A stretch of DNA of 64,000 nucleotides from an uncultured Pelagibacteraceae bacterium (GTDB lineage Bacteria; Pseudomonadota; Alphaproteobacteria; Pelagibacterales; Pelagibacteraceae): the NCBI GenBank assembly GCA_902578255.1, contig CACHCH010000004.1, forward strand, positions 1-64,000. The letters are read 5' to 3'. Numbering within the stretch: the first letter of the stretch is position 1; every line of letters starts with the position of its first letter. Positions 8,028 through 16,067 of the stretch are shown piece after piece. A model generated the notes under the pieces. That model was not told the DNA's origin and did no database searches. It was given only the letters and a program-made list of their open reading frames with translations. The translations under genes were made by a program, and so were the position numbers.

Positions 8028-8789
8028 ATGGAATTTGATAAAAACGGAATACTAAACAGATCAAAAGCAGCTCAACAATCAACTGTTGTAATGGATGAAG
8101 GTTTAAGAGCCTACATGCTAAAAGTTTACAACTATATGGCAACAGGAATTTTATTAACAGGAATAGTTGCATTAATAACATTTAAAATGTCTGTCGTTAC
8201 TAATGATGTCGGATCCATTGTAGCTCTAACTCAAATAGGCAATGCGATTTATATGTCAGGTTTAAAATGGCTTGTCATGCTTGCGCCTTTAGGAATTGTT
8301 TTTTATATGAGTTTTGGAATTAATAAAATGAGTGCATCAAAAGCTCAAACAACTTTTTGGGTTTTTGCAGGCTTGATGGGCTTATCTTTATCGTCAATTT
8401 TATTAGTTTATACAGGAATGAGTGTAACAAGAGTTTTCTTTATTTGTTCAGCAACGTTTGGTGCAATGAGCATTTATGGATACACTACCAAAAGAGACCT
8501 AACTAAATTAGGTTCTTTCTTAATGATGGGCCTAATTGGAATAATTATAGCTTCGATAGTCAATATATTTATGAAATCATCAATGATGTATTTTGTGATT
8601 TCAATATTAGGAGTTCTAATTTTTGTTGGTCTTACAGCTTACGATACTCAAAAAATTAAAAATATGTACGCAGTTAGTGATACAGGCGAAATCATGGGCA
8701 AAAAAGCTGTTATGGGTGCTCTTACTCTTTATCTAGACTTTATAAATTTATTTATAATGTTGTTAAGACTTTTTGGCCAAAGACGTTAA
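8028..8789 (+). CDS. Bax inhibitor-1/YccA family membrane protein
   Basis: The protein has 253 residues with a soluble N-terminus (about 25 residues, ending DEGLRAYMLKVYNYM) and seven hydrophobic helices, as in the BI-1/YccA/TMBIM family. The C-terminal segment FVGLTAYDTQKIK is the family's conserved Asp-containing stretch. Bacterial members include a calcium-leak channel (BsYetJ) and FtsH modulators (YccA), so the role in this organism is open. It ends 5 nt before the stop of the convergent DUF2794 gene. Confidence 0.9.
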   Translation: MEFDKNGILNRSKAAQQSTVVMDEGLRAYMLKVYNYMATGILLTGIVALITFKMSVVTNDVGSIVALTQIGNAIYMSGLKWLVMLAPLGIVFYMSFGINKMSASKAQTTFWVFAGLMGLSLSSILLVYTGMSVTRVFFICSATFGAMSIYGYTTKRDLTKLGSFLMMGLIGIIIASIVNIFMKSSMMYFVISILGVLIFVGLTAYDTQKIKNMYAVSDTGEIMGKKAVMGALTLYLDFINLFIMLLRLFGQRR

Positions 8790-8794
8790 TTTTA

Positions 8795-9136
8795 TTAAAG
8801 CTTTTTCCAATTTGTATTTTTTAATAACAATCTTAGGTCAAAAGAGTTTTTTAAAATTTTACCGTTCGTATCAGTAATCAAATATTTAAGAGTTTTATTT
8901 TTTGGCTTAAAATTTTTACAAATTTTATAAATTGCATTTTCAGTTGCGTTTCTAAAAACACTAAAGCTCACCTGTTTGCTTGAAATATTTAATCCATAGT
9001 CCTTCCAAGATCCCTCTGACACCATCTTTGCATATAGATCCAAAATTATTTTAAGTTCATCTTTTTCAAAGAACTGTTTTTGCTCTATTTTATTTTGAGG
9101 GTTGTTAATTATTAATTTTAGATTACTGCGCATCAA
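8795..9136 (-). CDS. DUF2794-family protein
   Basis: A 113-residue soluble protein. The order of segments (FEKDELKIILDLYAKMV, GSWKDYGLNI, VSFSVFRNATE, YKICK, then ILKNSFDLRLLL) matches the alphaproteobacterial DUF2794 family, which has no known function. It overlaps the end of the yciB gene by 14 nt, so the two are co-translated. Two ATG codons in tandem (MMR) make the exact start uncertain by one codon. Confidence 0.7.
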   Translation of the reverse strand: MMRSNLKLIINNPQNKIEQKQFFEKDELKIILDLYAKMVSEGSWKDYGLNISSKQVSFSVFRNATENAIYKICKNFKPKNKTLKYLITDTNGKILKNSFDLRLLLKNTNWKKL

Positions 9137-9677
9137 TTTTATGTCTATTAATTAGTGGTATTTGAAATGCTGTAAAAATTATTGTAATTGGCAACATTCC
9201 CCATACCTTAAAGTTAACCCAGAATTCCTCAGTTTGTGTCCTCCAAACAAATTCATTAAGTATAGCGAGCCCAAGAAAAAAAAACATCCATCTTTTATTT
9301 AATATCTCCCATCCAATATCAGATAGGGGTATGGATTTTCCCATAATTTTTTTTAGAATTGGTTCTCTTGTAAAATATTTTCCAAAAAATAAAGCAAGAG
9401 CAAATAAGATATTAATTATAGTTGGTTTTACATAAATAAATATTGGGTCATTGAAATAAATAGTTAGTCCACCAAAGAATGTAATTAATATTCCACTTAC
9501 TAATGGCATTGTAGGTATTTTTTTTTCAAAGAACCATACAACTGCTAATGCAATTAAAGTTGCAACTATTAGTGGAGGGATTGCAACTGATAAATTTTTA
9601 TTATTATTATAATAAAAGAAAAAAAATATTGCTAAAGGCCCGAAATCGGTAATAAATTTCAAAAAAGATTTATTCAC
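9123..9677 (-). CDS. yciB: Inner-membrane-spanning protein YciB (septation protein A/IspZ)
   Basis: A 184-residue protein with five to six hydrophobic helices. It carries the YciB/IspZ landmarks: DFGPLAIFFFFYY at the start, FEKKIPTMPLVSG in the middle, then LNKRWMFFFLGLAILNEFVWR. The family affects septation and envelope synthesis in enterobacteria and Shigella. It is divergent from hspQ with an 87-nt spacer and is followed by the overlapping DUF2794 gene. Confidence 0.9.
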   Translation of the reverse strand: MNKSFLKFITDFGPLAIFFFFYYNNNKNLSVAIPPLIVATLIALAVVWFFEKKIPTMPLVSGILITFFGGLTIYFNDPIFIYVKPTIINILFALALFFGKYFTREPILKKIMGKSIPLSDIGWEILNKRWMFFFLGLAILNEFVWRTQTEEFWVNFKVWGMLPITIIFTAFQIPLINRHKIDAQ

Positions 9678-9729
9678 AAAAAAGATATTAACATATTTGC
9701 CACATCACAAAACATTAATCTTTTTTGCA

Positions 9730-9757
9730 TTGATTTTTATATTTAAATACCCATACT
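9730..9757 (+). promoter_or_regulatory. Candidate promoter for hspQ
   Basis: TTGATT (9730-9735) and CATACT (9752-9757) are separated by 16 bp, with the expected start within a few bases of the ATG at 9765. The region must hold divergent promoters for yciB and hspQ. I see no heat-shock-type (sigma-32) consensus. The match is weak. Confidence 0.3.
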
Positions 9758-9764
9758 AAACATA

Positions 9765-10085
9765 ATGCCAATTCAAAAAGCAAAATTCTCAATAGGCGAT
9801 ATCGTTAAACATAAACACTTTGAATTTAGAGGTGTTATTTATGACGTTGATTTTGAATTTAATAATTCAGAGGAATGGTATCAATCGATCCCAAAAAATG
9901 TCAGACCAAGAAAAGATCAGCCATTTTACCACTTACTTGCTGAAAATGATGAAATTACTTATGAGGCATATGTTTCAGAGCAAAATTTGCTTATGGATGA
10001 CTCTGATGAGCCAATAAAACATCCTCTAATTGAAGAAATTTTTTCGGGAAAAAAGGGCTCAAGTTACTTTAAGCTTTCAAATTAA
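9765..10085 (+). CDS. hspQ: Heat shock protein HspQ (YccV-like)
   Basis: A 106-residue HspQ/YccV-family protein. The N-terminal KFSIGDIVKHKHFEFRGVI and the later DQPFYHLLAE and YVSEQNLL are diagnostic segments. HspQ binds hemimethylated DNA in E. coli and is a specificity-enhancing factor and substrate of Lon protease. It is a single gene followed by a 180-nt spacer with a strong inverted repeat. Confidence 0.9.
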   Translation: MPIQKAKFSIGDIVKHKHFEFRGVIYDVDFEFNNSEEWYQSIPKNVRPRKDQPFYHLLAENDEITYEAYVSEQNLLMDDSDEPIKHPLIEEIFSGKKGSSYFKLSN

Positions 10086-10154
10086 GCATATCAATATTCC
10101 AACACATTTAGCTCAAATCTAGGCCATAAATATTCGTTATATTTAAGTTATATT

Positions 10155-10216
10155 CTGATCAAGGATGTTAAACGTTATATTTATTCTTATTGTCTCCCCT
10201 CTGCATTCTTGATCAG
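10155..10216 (+). ncRNA. Strong inverted repeat; candidate structured RNA or regulatory hairpin
   Basis: CTGATCAAGGATG (10155-10167) pairs with CATTCTTGATCAG (10204-10216): 13 bp with one G-U wobble, extended by one flanking T-A pair. The 36-nt loop is pyrimidine-rich (TCTTATTGTCTCCCCTCTG). No T-run follows directly, so it is not a standard intrinsic terminator. Each arm also holds the palindrome TGATCA, so it could instead be two copies of a protein-binding site. It lies 70 nt after hspQ and 50 nt before ccmC. Strand and function are unknown. Confidence 0.4.
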
Positions 10217-10265
10217 ATAACCTTTTCATAATAGAAATTCCAAAATTAATTATTAAATAATAAGC

Positions 10266-10973
10266 ATGTTTAAGATTTTAGAACCTAATAAAATTTTCCA
10301 AATAACCTCTAAAGCCCCAAAGTATATTTTATTTTTATTTGTTGTTGTTTTGACAGTCGGTTTGACAGAGGCATTAATTTTGTCACCAGAGGATTACAAA
10401 CAAAGTGATGCGGTAAGAATTATGTATGTTCATGTTCCATCAGCATGGATTTCACTTGGAATTTTTTCTTCAATTACTTTGTTATCGATAAGTGGTTTTA
10501 TTTTTAAGAATAAAAACTTTTTTTTAATGTCTAAAAGTTTAGCACCATCTGGGTTTGTTTTTAATATAATCGCTTTAGTCACAGGTGCAATTTGGGGCAA
10601 ACCTACATGGGGAACCTGGTGGGCATGGGATGCTCGAGTTACATCAATGTTAATTTTAGCGTTATTTTTTGCTATGTATTTAATAGCCTGGAGAATTTAT
10701 GAGAAAGAAGAAAAAGTTTTTAAGATTACTACTTTTATAACTGTTGTTGGAATTATTAATGTTCCAATTACTAAATACTCAGTTGAATGGTGGAATACAC
10801 TTCACCAGCCAGCATCAATTAATATTTTAACAAAAAGCTCAATTCATTCTTCAATGCTTTTCCCTTTATTATTAATGACTGCGGCATTTGCTCTATTTTC
10901 GTTGTTAATTTTCTTAATGAAATATAATACAGAACTGATAAAAATTAAAAATAAAGGCTTAGATAGATTATGA
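10266..10973 (+). CDS. ccmC: Cytochrome c maturation haem exporter subunit CcmC
   Basis: CcmC binds haem at the periplasmic face of the inner membrane and loads it onto CcmE. The 235-residue protein has six hydrophobic helices and the tryptophan-rich signature GKPTWGTWWAWDARVTS between helices, with conserved histidines in YVHVPSAW and TLHQPAS. It opens the ccmCDEFGH run and overlaps ccmD by 4 nt. The exporter genes ccmA and ccmB are not in this window and presumably lie elsewhere. Confidence 0.95.
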   Translation: MFKILEPNKIFQITSKAPKYILFLFVVVLTVGLTEALILSPEDYKQSDAVRIMYVHVPSAWISLGIFSSITLLSISGFIFKNKNFFLMSKSLAPSGFVFNIIALVTGAIWGKPTWGTWWAWDARVTSMLILALFFAMYLIAWRIYEKEEKVFKITTFITVVGIINVPITKYSVEWWNTLHQPASINILTKSSIHSSMLFPLLLMTAAFALFSLLIFLMKYNTELIKIKNKGLDRL

Positions 10974-11197
10974 TTAATGAATTACTTTTTATGAATGGAT
11001 ATGTTGGATACGTAATGTCTGCTTTTGGCTTTACACTTTTAAGTTTTTTAGGTTTGTACACAATTACAAAACTACAATTTGTTAAAGAGCAAAGTAAATT
11101 TGTTGCTAAATTTGGGTCTTTAAATCCTGAGAAAGCTAATTCTGCAAAAAAACAGAGAATCAACAAAGAAATTTTAGCTGACGCCACAAATAACTAA
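10970..11197 (+). CDS. ccmD: Haem exporter protein CcmD
   Basis: A short protein with one transmembrane helix (GYVMSAFGFTLLSFLGLYTI) and a long charged C-terminal tail. Position between ccmC and ccmE identifies it as CcmD, which helps release holo-CcmE from the CcmABC complex. At 75 residues it is slightly longer than many CcmD proteins. Translation is coupled to ccmC by an ATGA overlap. Confidence 0.85.
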   Translation: MINELLFMNGYVGYVMSAFGFTLLSFLGLYTITKLQFVKEQSKFVAKFGSLNPEKANSAKKQRINKEILADATNN

Positions 11198-11207
11198 CTT
11201 TTGAACC

Positions 11208-11627
11208 ATGTATGGTCGCAAAGTTAAATTAAGATTTTTGTTTGTAACATTGATTTTAGTTACTTTGATTTTAACAGTTTTTTTAGTTTTAAAATCTTTA
11301 GAGGAAAATGTTGTTTACTTTCAATCACCAACCGAAATTAAAACATTATCAGAATTAGATACAAACAAAATTAGAGTTGGAGGAATGGTTAAAAAAAATT
11401 CAGTAAATGTAAGCTCGGATGAAGTTAACTTTATTATTACAGATTTTAAAAATGAAATAAATGTAAGTTATTCTGGTGCTGTCCCTAATCTTTTTGCAGA
11501 GGAAAAAGGAGTTGTTGCAGAGGGATTTTTAAAAGACAGAAATTTTTTTTCTGCTACTAAAATTTTAGCTAAACATGACGAAAATTACATGCCACCAGAA
11601 GTAAAAGAAGCTTTGGAGGAGCAATAA
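11208..11627 (+). CDS. ccmE: Cytochrome c-type biogenesis haem chaperone CcmE
   Basis: CcmE carries haem covalently through a histidine in the periplasm. The 139-residue protein has an N-terminal membrane anchor, an OB-fold region with the typical IRVGGMVK, and the C-terminal signature [12 protein letters not shown], which contains the haem-binding His and the HxxxY motif. It lies 10 nt after ccmD and 1 nt before the TTG start of ccmF. Confidence 0.95.
   Translation: MYGRKVKLRFLFVTLILVTLILTVFLVLKSLEENVVYFQSPTEIKTLSELDTNKIRVGGMVKKNSVNVSSDEVNFIITDFKNEINVSYSGAVPNLFAEEKGVVAEGFLKDRNFFSATKILAKHDENYMPPEVKEALEEQ
11615..11620 (+). promoter_or_regulatory. Shine-Dalgarno site deciding the TTG start of ccmF
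   Basis: GGAGGA lies 8 nt before TTG 11629 within the 3' end of ccmE. It is a strong ribosome-binding site in a genome where many genes show little SD sequence, and it supports the non-ATG start of ccmF. Confidence 0.55.
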
Positions 11628-11628
11628 A

Positions 11629-13503
11629 TTGATTTACAGTGTTGTTGGTCATTACTCACTTATTCTAGGCTTATGTGTTGCCTTAATTTTAATTTTTTTT
11701 TCAATTCAAAATTTTAAAAACTCAAATCAACTAGACACTAAAATTTTATCGTTTTCTTTTTTACAATTATTTTTTGTTTTAATTAGTTTTTTAGCTTTAA
11801 TTATTTCTTTTGTTATTTCAGACTTTAGTAACGAAACTGTATTTAACAATTCACATACAACTAAACCACTTTTTTATAAAATTAGTGGAACTTGGGGAAA
11901 CCACGAGGGGAGCTTGCTGCTATGGTTATTAGTTTTGACATTATTTATATTTATATTTTTATTAAGAACTAAAAATCAACCAATTAAGTATAAAATTTTA
12001 ACACTAGGTTTTCAGCAAGTAATTATAATTAGTTTTTTTTTATTTCTCATTCAAACTTCAAACCCTTTTAATTATTTATTTCCAGTTCCAGATGAGGGCT
12101 TAGGATTAAATCCAATATTGCAGGATCCTGCTTTAGCAATACATCCACCAATTTTATATTTAGGATATGTTGGCTCCTCTATTATTTTTTCATCTGCTTT
12201 AGCTGCAACCACTTTAAAAATGGTTTCAACAAGCTGGGCTACTCATATTAAAAAATGGGTTTTAATTTCCTGGATTTTTTTAACATTAGGTATTTTGCTA
12301 GGATCGATTTGGGCTTACTATGAATTAGGTTGGGGAGGATTTTGGTTTTGGGATCCAGTAGAAAATGTTTCCTTAATGCCTTGGTTAGCTTTGACAACTC
12401 TTTTACACTGTATTTTGGTACTCGAGAGAAAAGAAATCCTAACTTCTTGGGTAATCGTATTGTCCATTGCAACTTTCACTTTGAGTATGTGTGGAACTTT
12501 TTTAGTAAGATCTGGAATTCTAAATTCTGTTCATACATTTGCGAATGATCCAGAAAGAGGTTTATTTATTCTAATATTCTTATTTGCTCTAATTTTTTTG
12601 TCTTTATTTATTTTTTTCTTTTTTCATCAAAATAGTAAAAATAATTCGTCTAATTTTTTTTGGTTAAGTAAAGAAACTTCAATTTTAGTAAATAACTGGT
12701 TTATGATGTACTTTCTATCAGTTGTATTGATTGGTACTGTTTATCCTATCTTTTTAGACGTAATATCCTCCCAAAAAATATCTGTGGGGCCGCCATTCTA
12801 TCATAAACTCATTGCTCCATTTTTAATTCCATTTTTATTTGCGATGGCAATTGGGCCAAGGTTAAAATGGATAAGATCCGATTTAAAAGATAAGATCTAT
12901 CTGATTTTTTTGTTAATTATCTCTGTTTTAATATCTTTTTTTATTGTCAAAAATTTCAATACAAATATTCTTATTAATACCATCTTAATCTCCAGTGCTC
13001 TTTATTTATTTTTTATTACACTGAGAGATTTTGTTAATAAGAAATACAAAAATTTTGCCCAAAACACTGCTCATTTTGGATTTAGTTTATTGATTTTAAG
13101 TATTTTATTAAACAATTTATTTTCAAGTGAAATAATAACTAATTTAAAAGTAGGTGAAACTTATGATAATTCGAAAACAAAAATATTTTTTGAAAGTATA
13201 AATCAAGAAAAAGAAAAAAATTATAAATCTATAATTGCTAATTTTAACATTACTAATTCCGAAGGTATAAACAATAACTTGTCACCTGAATTAAGAATAT
13301 ACAATCAACCTAATATTACAACTAGTGAGGCAGATATTAAAACTACATTATTGAAGGACAAATTTATTGTAATAAATCTTGTCCAAAATCAAGATTATTT
13401 TAATGTAAGATATCAAGTTAAACCCTTTATGTTGTGGATATGGTTATCAGTTATCATGATAAGCATAGGTGGTTTAGTTAGTTTTTTACAGAAAAGAATA
13501 TGA
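11629..13503 (+). CDS. ccmF: Haem lyase subunit CcmF
   Basis: CcmF, with CcmH, attaches haem from CcmE to apocytochrome c CxxCH sites. The 624-residue polytopic protein carries the WWD signature GGFWFWDPVENVSLMPW at about residue 235 and conserved histidines in GTWGNHEG and NSVHTF. The length is close to the family norm. The start is TTG, supported by GGAGGA upstream. Its stop overlaps the start of ccmG by 4 nt. Confidence 0.95.
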   Translation: MIYSVVGHYSLILGLCVALILIFFSIQNFKNSNQLDTKILSFSFLQLFFVLISFLALIISFVISDFSNETVFNNSHTTKPLFYKISGTWGNHEGSLLLWLLVLTLFIFIFLLRTKNQPIKYKILTLGFQQVIIISFFLFLIQTSNPFNYLFPVPDEGLGLNPILQDPALAIHPPILYLGYVGSSIIFSSALAATTLKMVSTSWATHIKKWVLISWIFLTLGILLGSIWAYYELGWGGFWFWDPVENVSLMPWLALTTLLHCILVLERKEILTSWVIVLSIATFTLSMCGTFLVRSGILNSVHTFANDPERGLFILIFLFALIFLSLFIFFFFHQNSKNNSSNFFWLSKETSILVNNWFMMYFLSVVLIGTVYPIFLDVISSQKISVGPPFYHKLIAPFLIPFLFAMAIGPRLKWIRSDLKDKIYLIFLLIISVLISFFIVKNFNTNILINTILISSALYLFFITLRDFVNKKYKNFAQNTAHFGFSLLILSILLNNLFSSEIITNLKVGETYDNSKTKIFFESINQEKEKNYKSIIANFNITNSEGINNNLSPELRIYNQPNITTSEADIKTTLLKDKFIVINLVQNQDYFNVRYQVKPFMLWIWLSVIMISIGGLVSFLQKRI

Positions 13504-14018
13504 AAAATAAATTAATTTTATATTCAATGATATTAATATTTTTAGTTATTTTTGCTGTTTTCTATAAAAGTTTAAAAGATACAAATATTTACACACCAAA
13601 GGCGAAGATCAATAATGATATCCCAATTTTCTCGGCTGATCTTCTGCTTTTGAGGGAAAATTTAACGTCAACTGAAATTTTTAAAATGAATGAATTTTAT
13701 TTATTAAACATTTGGGCTTCATGGTGTGCTCCATGTAGAGATGAACACCCAATATTAATGAGTCTTAGTAAAAATAATAAATTAAATATTATTGGTATGA
13801 ATTATAAAGATAATAAAAAAAATGCTAAAAGCTTTTTGGATGAATTAGGGAATCCTTATGAAAAAATCATCGTAGATAAAAATGGGACAAATTCAATCGA
13901 ATGGGGAGCTTTCGGTGTGCCTGAAACTTTTATAATTTATAATAACAAGGTAATTAAAAAATACATTGGACCTCTTAATCAGGAGTTGCTGGTGGAAATA
14001 CAAAAAATAACAAAATGA
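13500..14018 (+). CDS. ccmG: Thiol:disulfide interchange protein CcmG/DsbE
   Basis: A membrane-anchored thioredoxin-like protein of 172 residues that keeps apocytochrome CxxCH cysteines or CcmH reduced in the periplasm. The N-terminal helix is a signal anchor. The active site is WASWCAPCRDEHP, and the cis-Pro region is AFGVPETF. It overlaps ccmF and ccmH by 4 nt each. Confidence 0.93.
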   Translation: MKNKLILYSMILIFLVIFAVFYKSLKDTNIYTPKAKINNDIPIFSADLLLLRENLTSTEIFKMNEFYLLNIWASWCAPCRDEHPILMSLSKNNKLNIIGMNYKDNKKNAKSFLDELGNPYEKIIVDKNGTNSIEWGAFGVPETFIIYNNKVIKKYIGPLNQELLVEIQKITK

Positions 14019-14380
14019 AAATATTTAAAGCTTTTATAATTATTTTTTTCTTACTGTTTTTTAATAATCTTTATGCAAATGAAAATAGTCAAAGAAATGA
14101 GATAACTAAAAATCTTAGATGTTTGATTTGTCAGGGACAATCTGTTTATGATTCGGATTCTGATTTTGCAAATAGTATGAAAATTTTAGTAGATAAAAAA
14201 TTAGATCAAGGTTTGTCAGAGAAAGAAATATATATTTATTTTAAGGAAAAATATGGTGATTGGATTTTGTATGATCCAGGGCTTAATAAAAATACCTATT
14301 TACTATGGTTATTACCAATATTGATATTTGTATTTGGAGGTGCAATAATTTTTAAAAGATCTATATTTAAAAATAATTAA
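14015..14380 (+). CDS. ccmH: Cytochrome c maturation protein CcmH (short form)
   Basis: A 121-residue thiol-oxidoreductase subunit of the haem lyase. The N-terminal signal peptide precedes the redox motif RCLICQGQS, and a C-terminal helix (YLLWLLPILIFVFGGAIIF) anchors it. It corresponds to the short CcmH domain only; the CcmI/TPR part fused in E. coli CcmH is absent, and no ccmI follows here. It is the last gene of the ccm run. Confidence 0.93.
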   Translation: MKIFKAFIIIFFLLFFNNLYANENSQRNEITKNLRCLICQGQSVYDSDSDFANSMKILVDKKLDQGLSEKEIYIYFKEKYGDWILYDPGLNKNTYLLWLLPILIFVFGGAIIFKRSIFKNN

Positions 14381-14389
14381 TTATCAGCT

Positions 14390-14902
14390 ATGAGTTTTAA
14401 AAATTTTTTTTCAACATTTTTTATAATTTTTTTTTCGTTTACAGTTTTTGCTGAAGAATTAGAAATAAAAAACCAATATACAGAATTTAATGTTTATACC
14501 GGCATGTTTGACTTTAGTGATGATGGAAAAAAATCAACTTTAATTGGATTTCAACATCAAAATGAGAATTTAAATCGTGATACACTTTTAGGAAATCTCT
14601 CACCTGTTACTGGAGCACTGATAACAGCTGATAATGCAGGTTATATTTATACAGGTGTTCAAGCTCAATATAAAATTGGAGCATTAAATTTTACACCAAG
14701 TTTTACACCAGGATTGTATCATGAGGGAGACGGAAAAGATTTGGGTCATTTAATAGAATTTAAGAGTGAATTACAATTCTCACTCGATTTATCAAAAACA
14801 AGCGAATTGGGCTTCTCTTATAATCACATATCTAATGCGAGTTTAGGAGACAAAAATCCTGGGGCAAATAGTTATATGTTTAATTTCCTAAAAAACTTCT
14901 AA
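14390..14902 (+). CDS. PagL-like acyloxyacyl hydrolase family outer-membrane protein
   Basis: A 170-residue exported protein with signal peptide (FFSFTVFA) and alternating beta-barrel strands ending in a C-terminal Phe (LKNF), typical of outer-membrane proteins. The segment YNHISNASLGDKNPGANS aligns with the lipid A 3-O-deacylase (PagL) active-site region, keeping the His and Ser of HxS. The catalytic Glu expected 14 residues after the His falls on Asn in my alignment, so activity is uncertain. It sits 9 nt after ccmH and 8 nt before the first hydroxyacid oxidase gene. Confidence 0.65.
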   Translation: MSFKNFFSTFFIIFFSFTVFAEELEIKNQYTEFNVYTGMFDFSDDGKKSTLIGFQHQNENLNRDTLLGNLSPVTGALITADNAGYIYTGVQAQYKIGALNFTPSFTPGLYHEGDGKDLGHLIEFKSELQFSLDLSKTSELGFSYNHISNASLGDKNPGANSYMFNFLKNF

Positions 14903-14910
14903 GAGGATTT

Positions 14911-16062
14911 ATGAATTTAAAAGATTGTCATAATTTTGCTGATTTTAGAAAACTGGCACAAAAAAAGTTACCCTCTCCAATTTTTCATTATATTGATGGT
15001 GCTGCAGATGATGAAGTTACATATGTAAGAAATACAAGTGCATTTGATGATGTTGATTTGGTGCCAAATGTTTTAAGAGGTGTAGAGAATGTAGATTTAT
15101 CTACAACAATATTTGGAAAGAAATTAGATTTACCTTTTTATTTATCACCTACCGCTTTACAGAGATTATTTCATTATGATGGTGAAAGAGCTGTAGGCAA
15201 AGCAGCTAAGAAATATAACACCATGTTTGGGGTATCGGCATTAGCAACAGTAAGTGTAGAGGAAATTTCTTCACTTGTTGATACACCGAAAATGTTTCAA
15301 TTTTATTTTCATAAAGATAGAGGACTTAATGATTCATGCTTAGAGAGAGCAAAAGCTGCTAAGTTTGATGTGATGGCTCTAACAGTTGATACAATAACTG
15401 GAGGGAATAGAGAAAGAGATTTAAGAACTGGGTTTACGTCACCGCCTAAACTGACACTTTCAAGCTTATTTAGTTTTGCAACAAAGCCAATGTGGGGAAT
15501 AAATTATTTAACAAAAGGTAAGTTTGAATTACCTCATCTTCAAGATTTCGTAAAAGAAGGTACAAGCACCAACTCTTCAATCGGAAATTATTTTTCTACA
15601 ATGCTTGATCAGTCAATGAACTGGAAAGATGCTGAACAACTTTGCTCTAAATGGGGAGGTCATTTTGCTTTAAAAGGAATAATGAGCGTTGAAGATGCTA
15701 AGCGAGCGGCTGATATTGGATGTACAGGAATAATGGTTTCAAATCATGGTGGAAGGCAGTTAGATGGATCAAGATCTCCTTTCGATCAACTTGCTGAAAT
15801 TGTTGATGCTGTTGGTGATAAATTAGACGTTATTTGTGAGGGAGGAATTCATAGAGGAACCCATATGCTTAAAGCATTATCGTTAGGTGCAAAAGCATGT
15901 TCTGGTGGAAGATTATATTTGTATGCTCTAGCAGCAGCTGGACAAGCAGGTGTTGAAAGAGCTTTAGAAAAATATAAATCTGAATTAGTAAGAGATATGA
16001 AGTTAATGGGCTGCACTAAAATAAGTGATCTTAACAGAAGTAATTTAAGATTTAGAACATAA
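14911..16062 (+). CDS. FMN-dependent 2-hydroxyacid oxidase/L-lactate dehydrogenase family, copy 1
   Basis: A 383-residue (beta/alpha)8 flavoprotein of the LldD/glycolate oxidase family. It oxidises an L-2-hydroxyacid to a 2-oxoacid, passing electrons to quinone, cytochrome or oxygen. The active-site His and Arg are in SNHGGRQLDGSRSP, the substrate-binding Tyr is in PIFHYIDG, and the FMN-contacting Lys is in ALKGIMS. The FMN-phosphate segment reads EGGIHRG instead of the usual DGG(V/I)RRG, so the first Arg is replaced by His; GR of GGRLYL is kept. The substrate is not predictable. It forms a tandem pair with the next gene. Confidence 0.88.
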   Translation: MNLKDCHNFADFRKLAQKKLPSPIFHYIDGAADDEVTYVRNTSAFDDVDLVPNVLRGVENVDLSTTIFGKKLDLPFYLSPTALQRLFHYDGERAVGKAAKKYNTMFGVSALATVSVEEISSLVDTPKMFQFYFHKDRGLNDSCLERAKAAKFDVMALTVDTITGGNRERDLRTGFTSPPKLTLSSLFSFATKPMWGINYLTKGKFELPHLQDFVKEGTSTNSSIGNYFSTMLDQSMNWKDAEQLCSKWGGHFALKGIMSVEDAKRAADIGCTGIMVSNHGGRQLDGSRSPFDQLAEIVDAVGDKLDVICEGGIHRGTHMLKALSLGAKACSGGRLYLYALAAAGQAGVERALEKYKSELVRDMKLMGCTKISDLNRSNLRFRT

Positions 16063-16067
16063 TAGTC

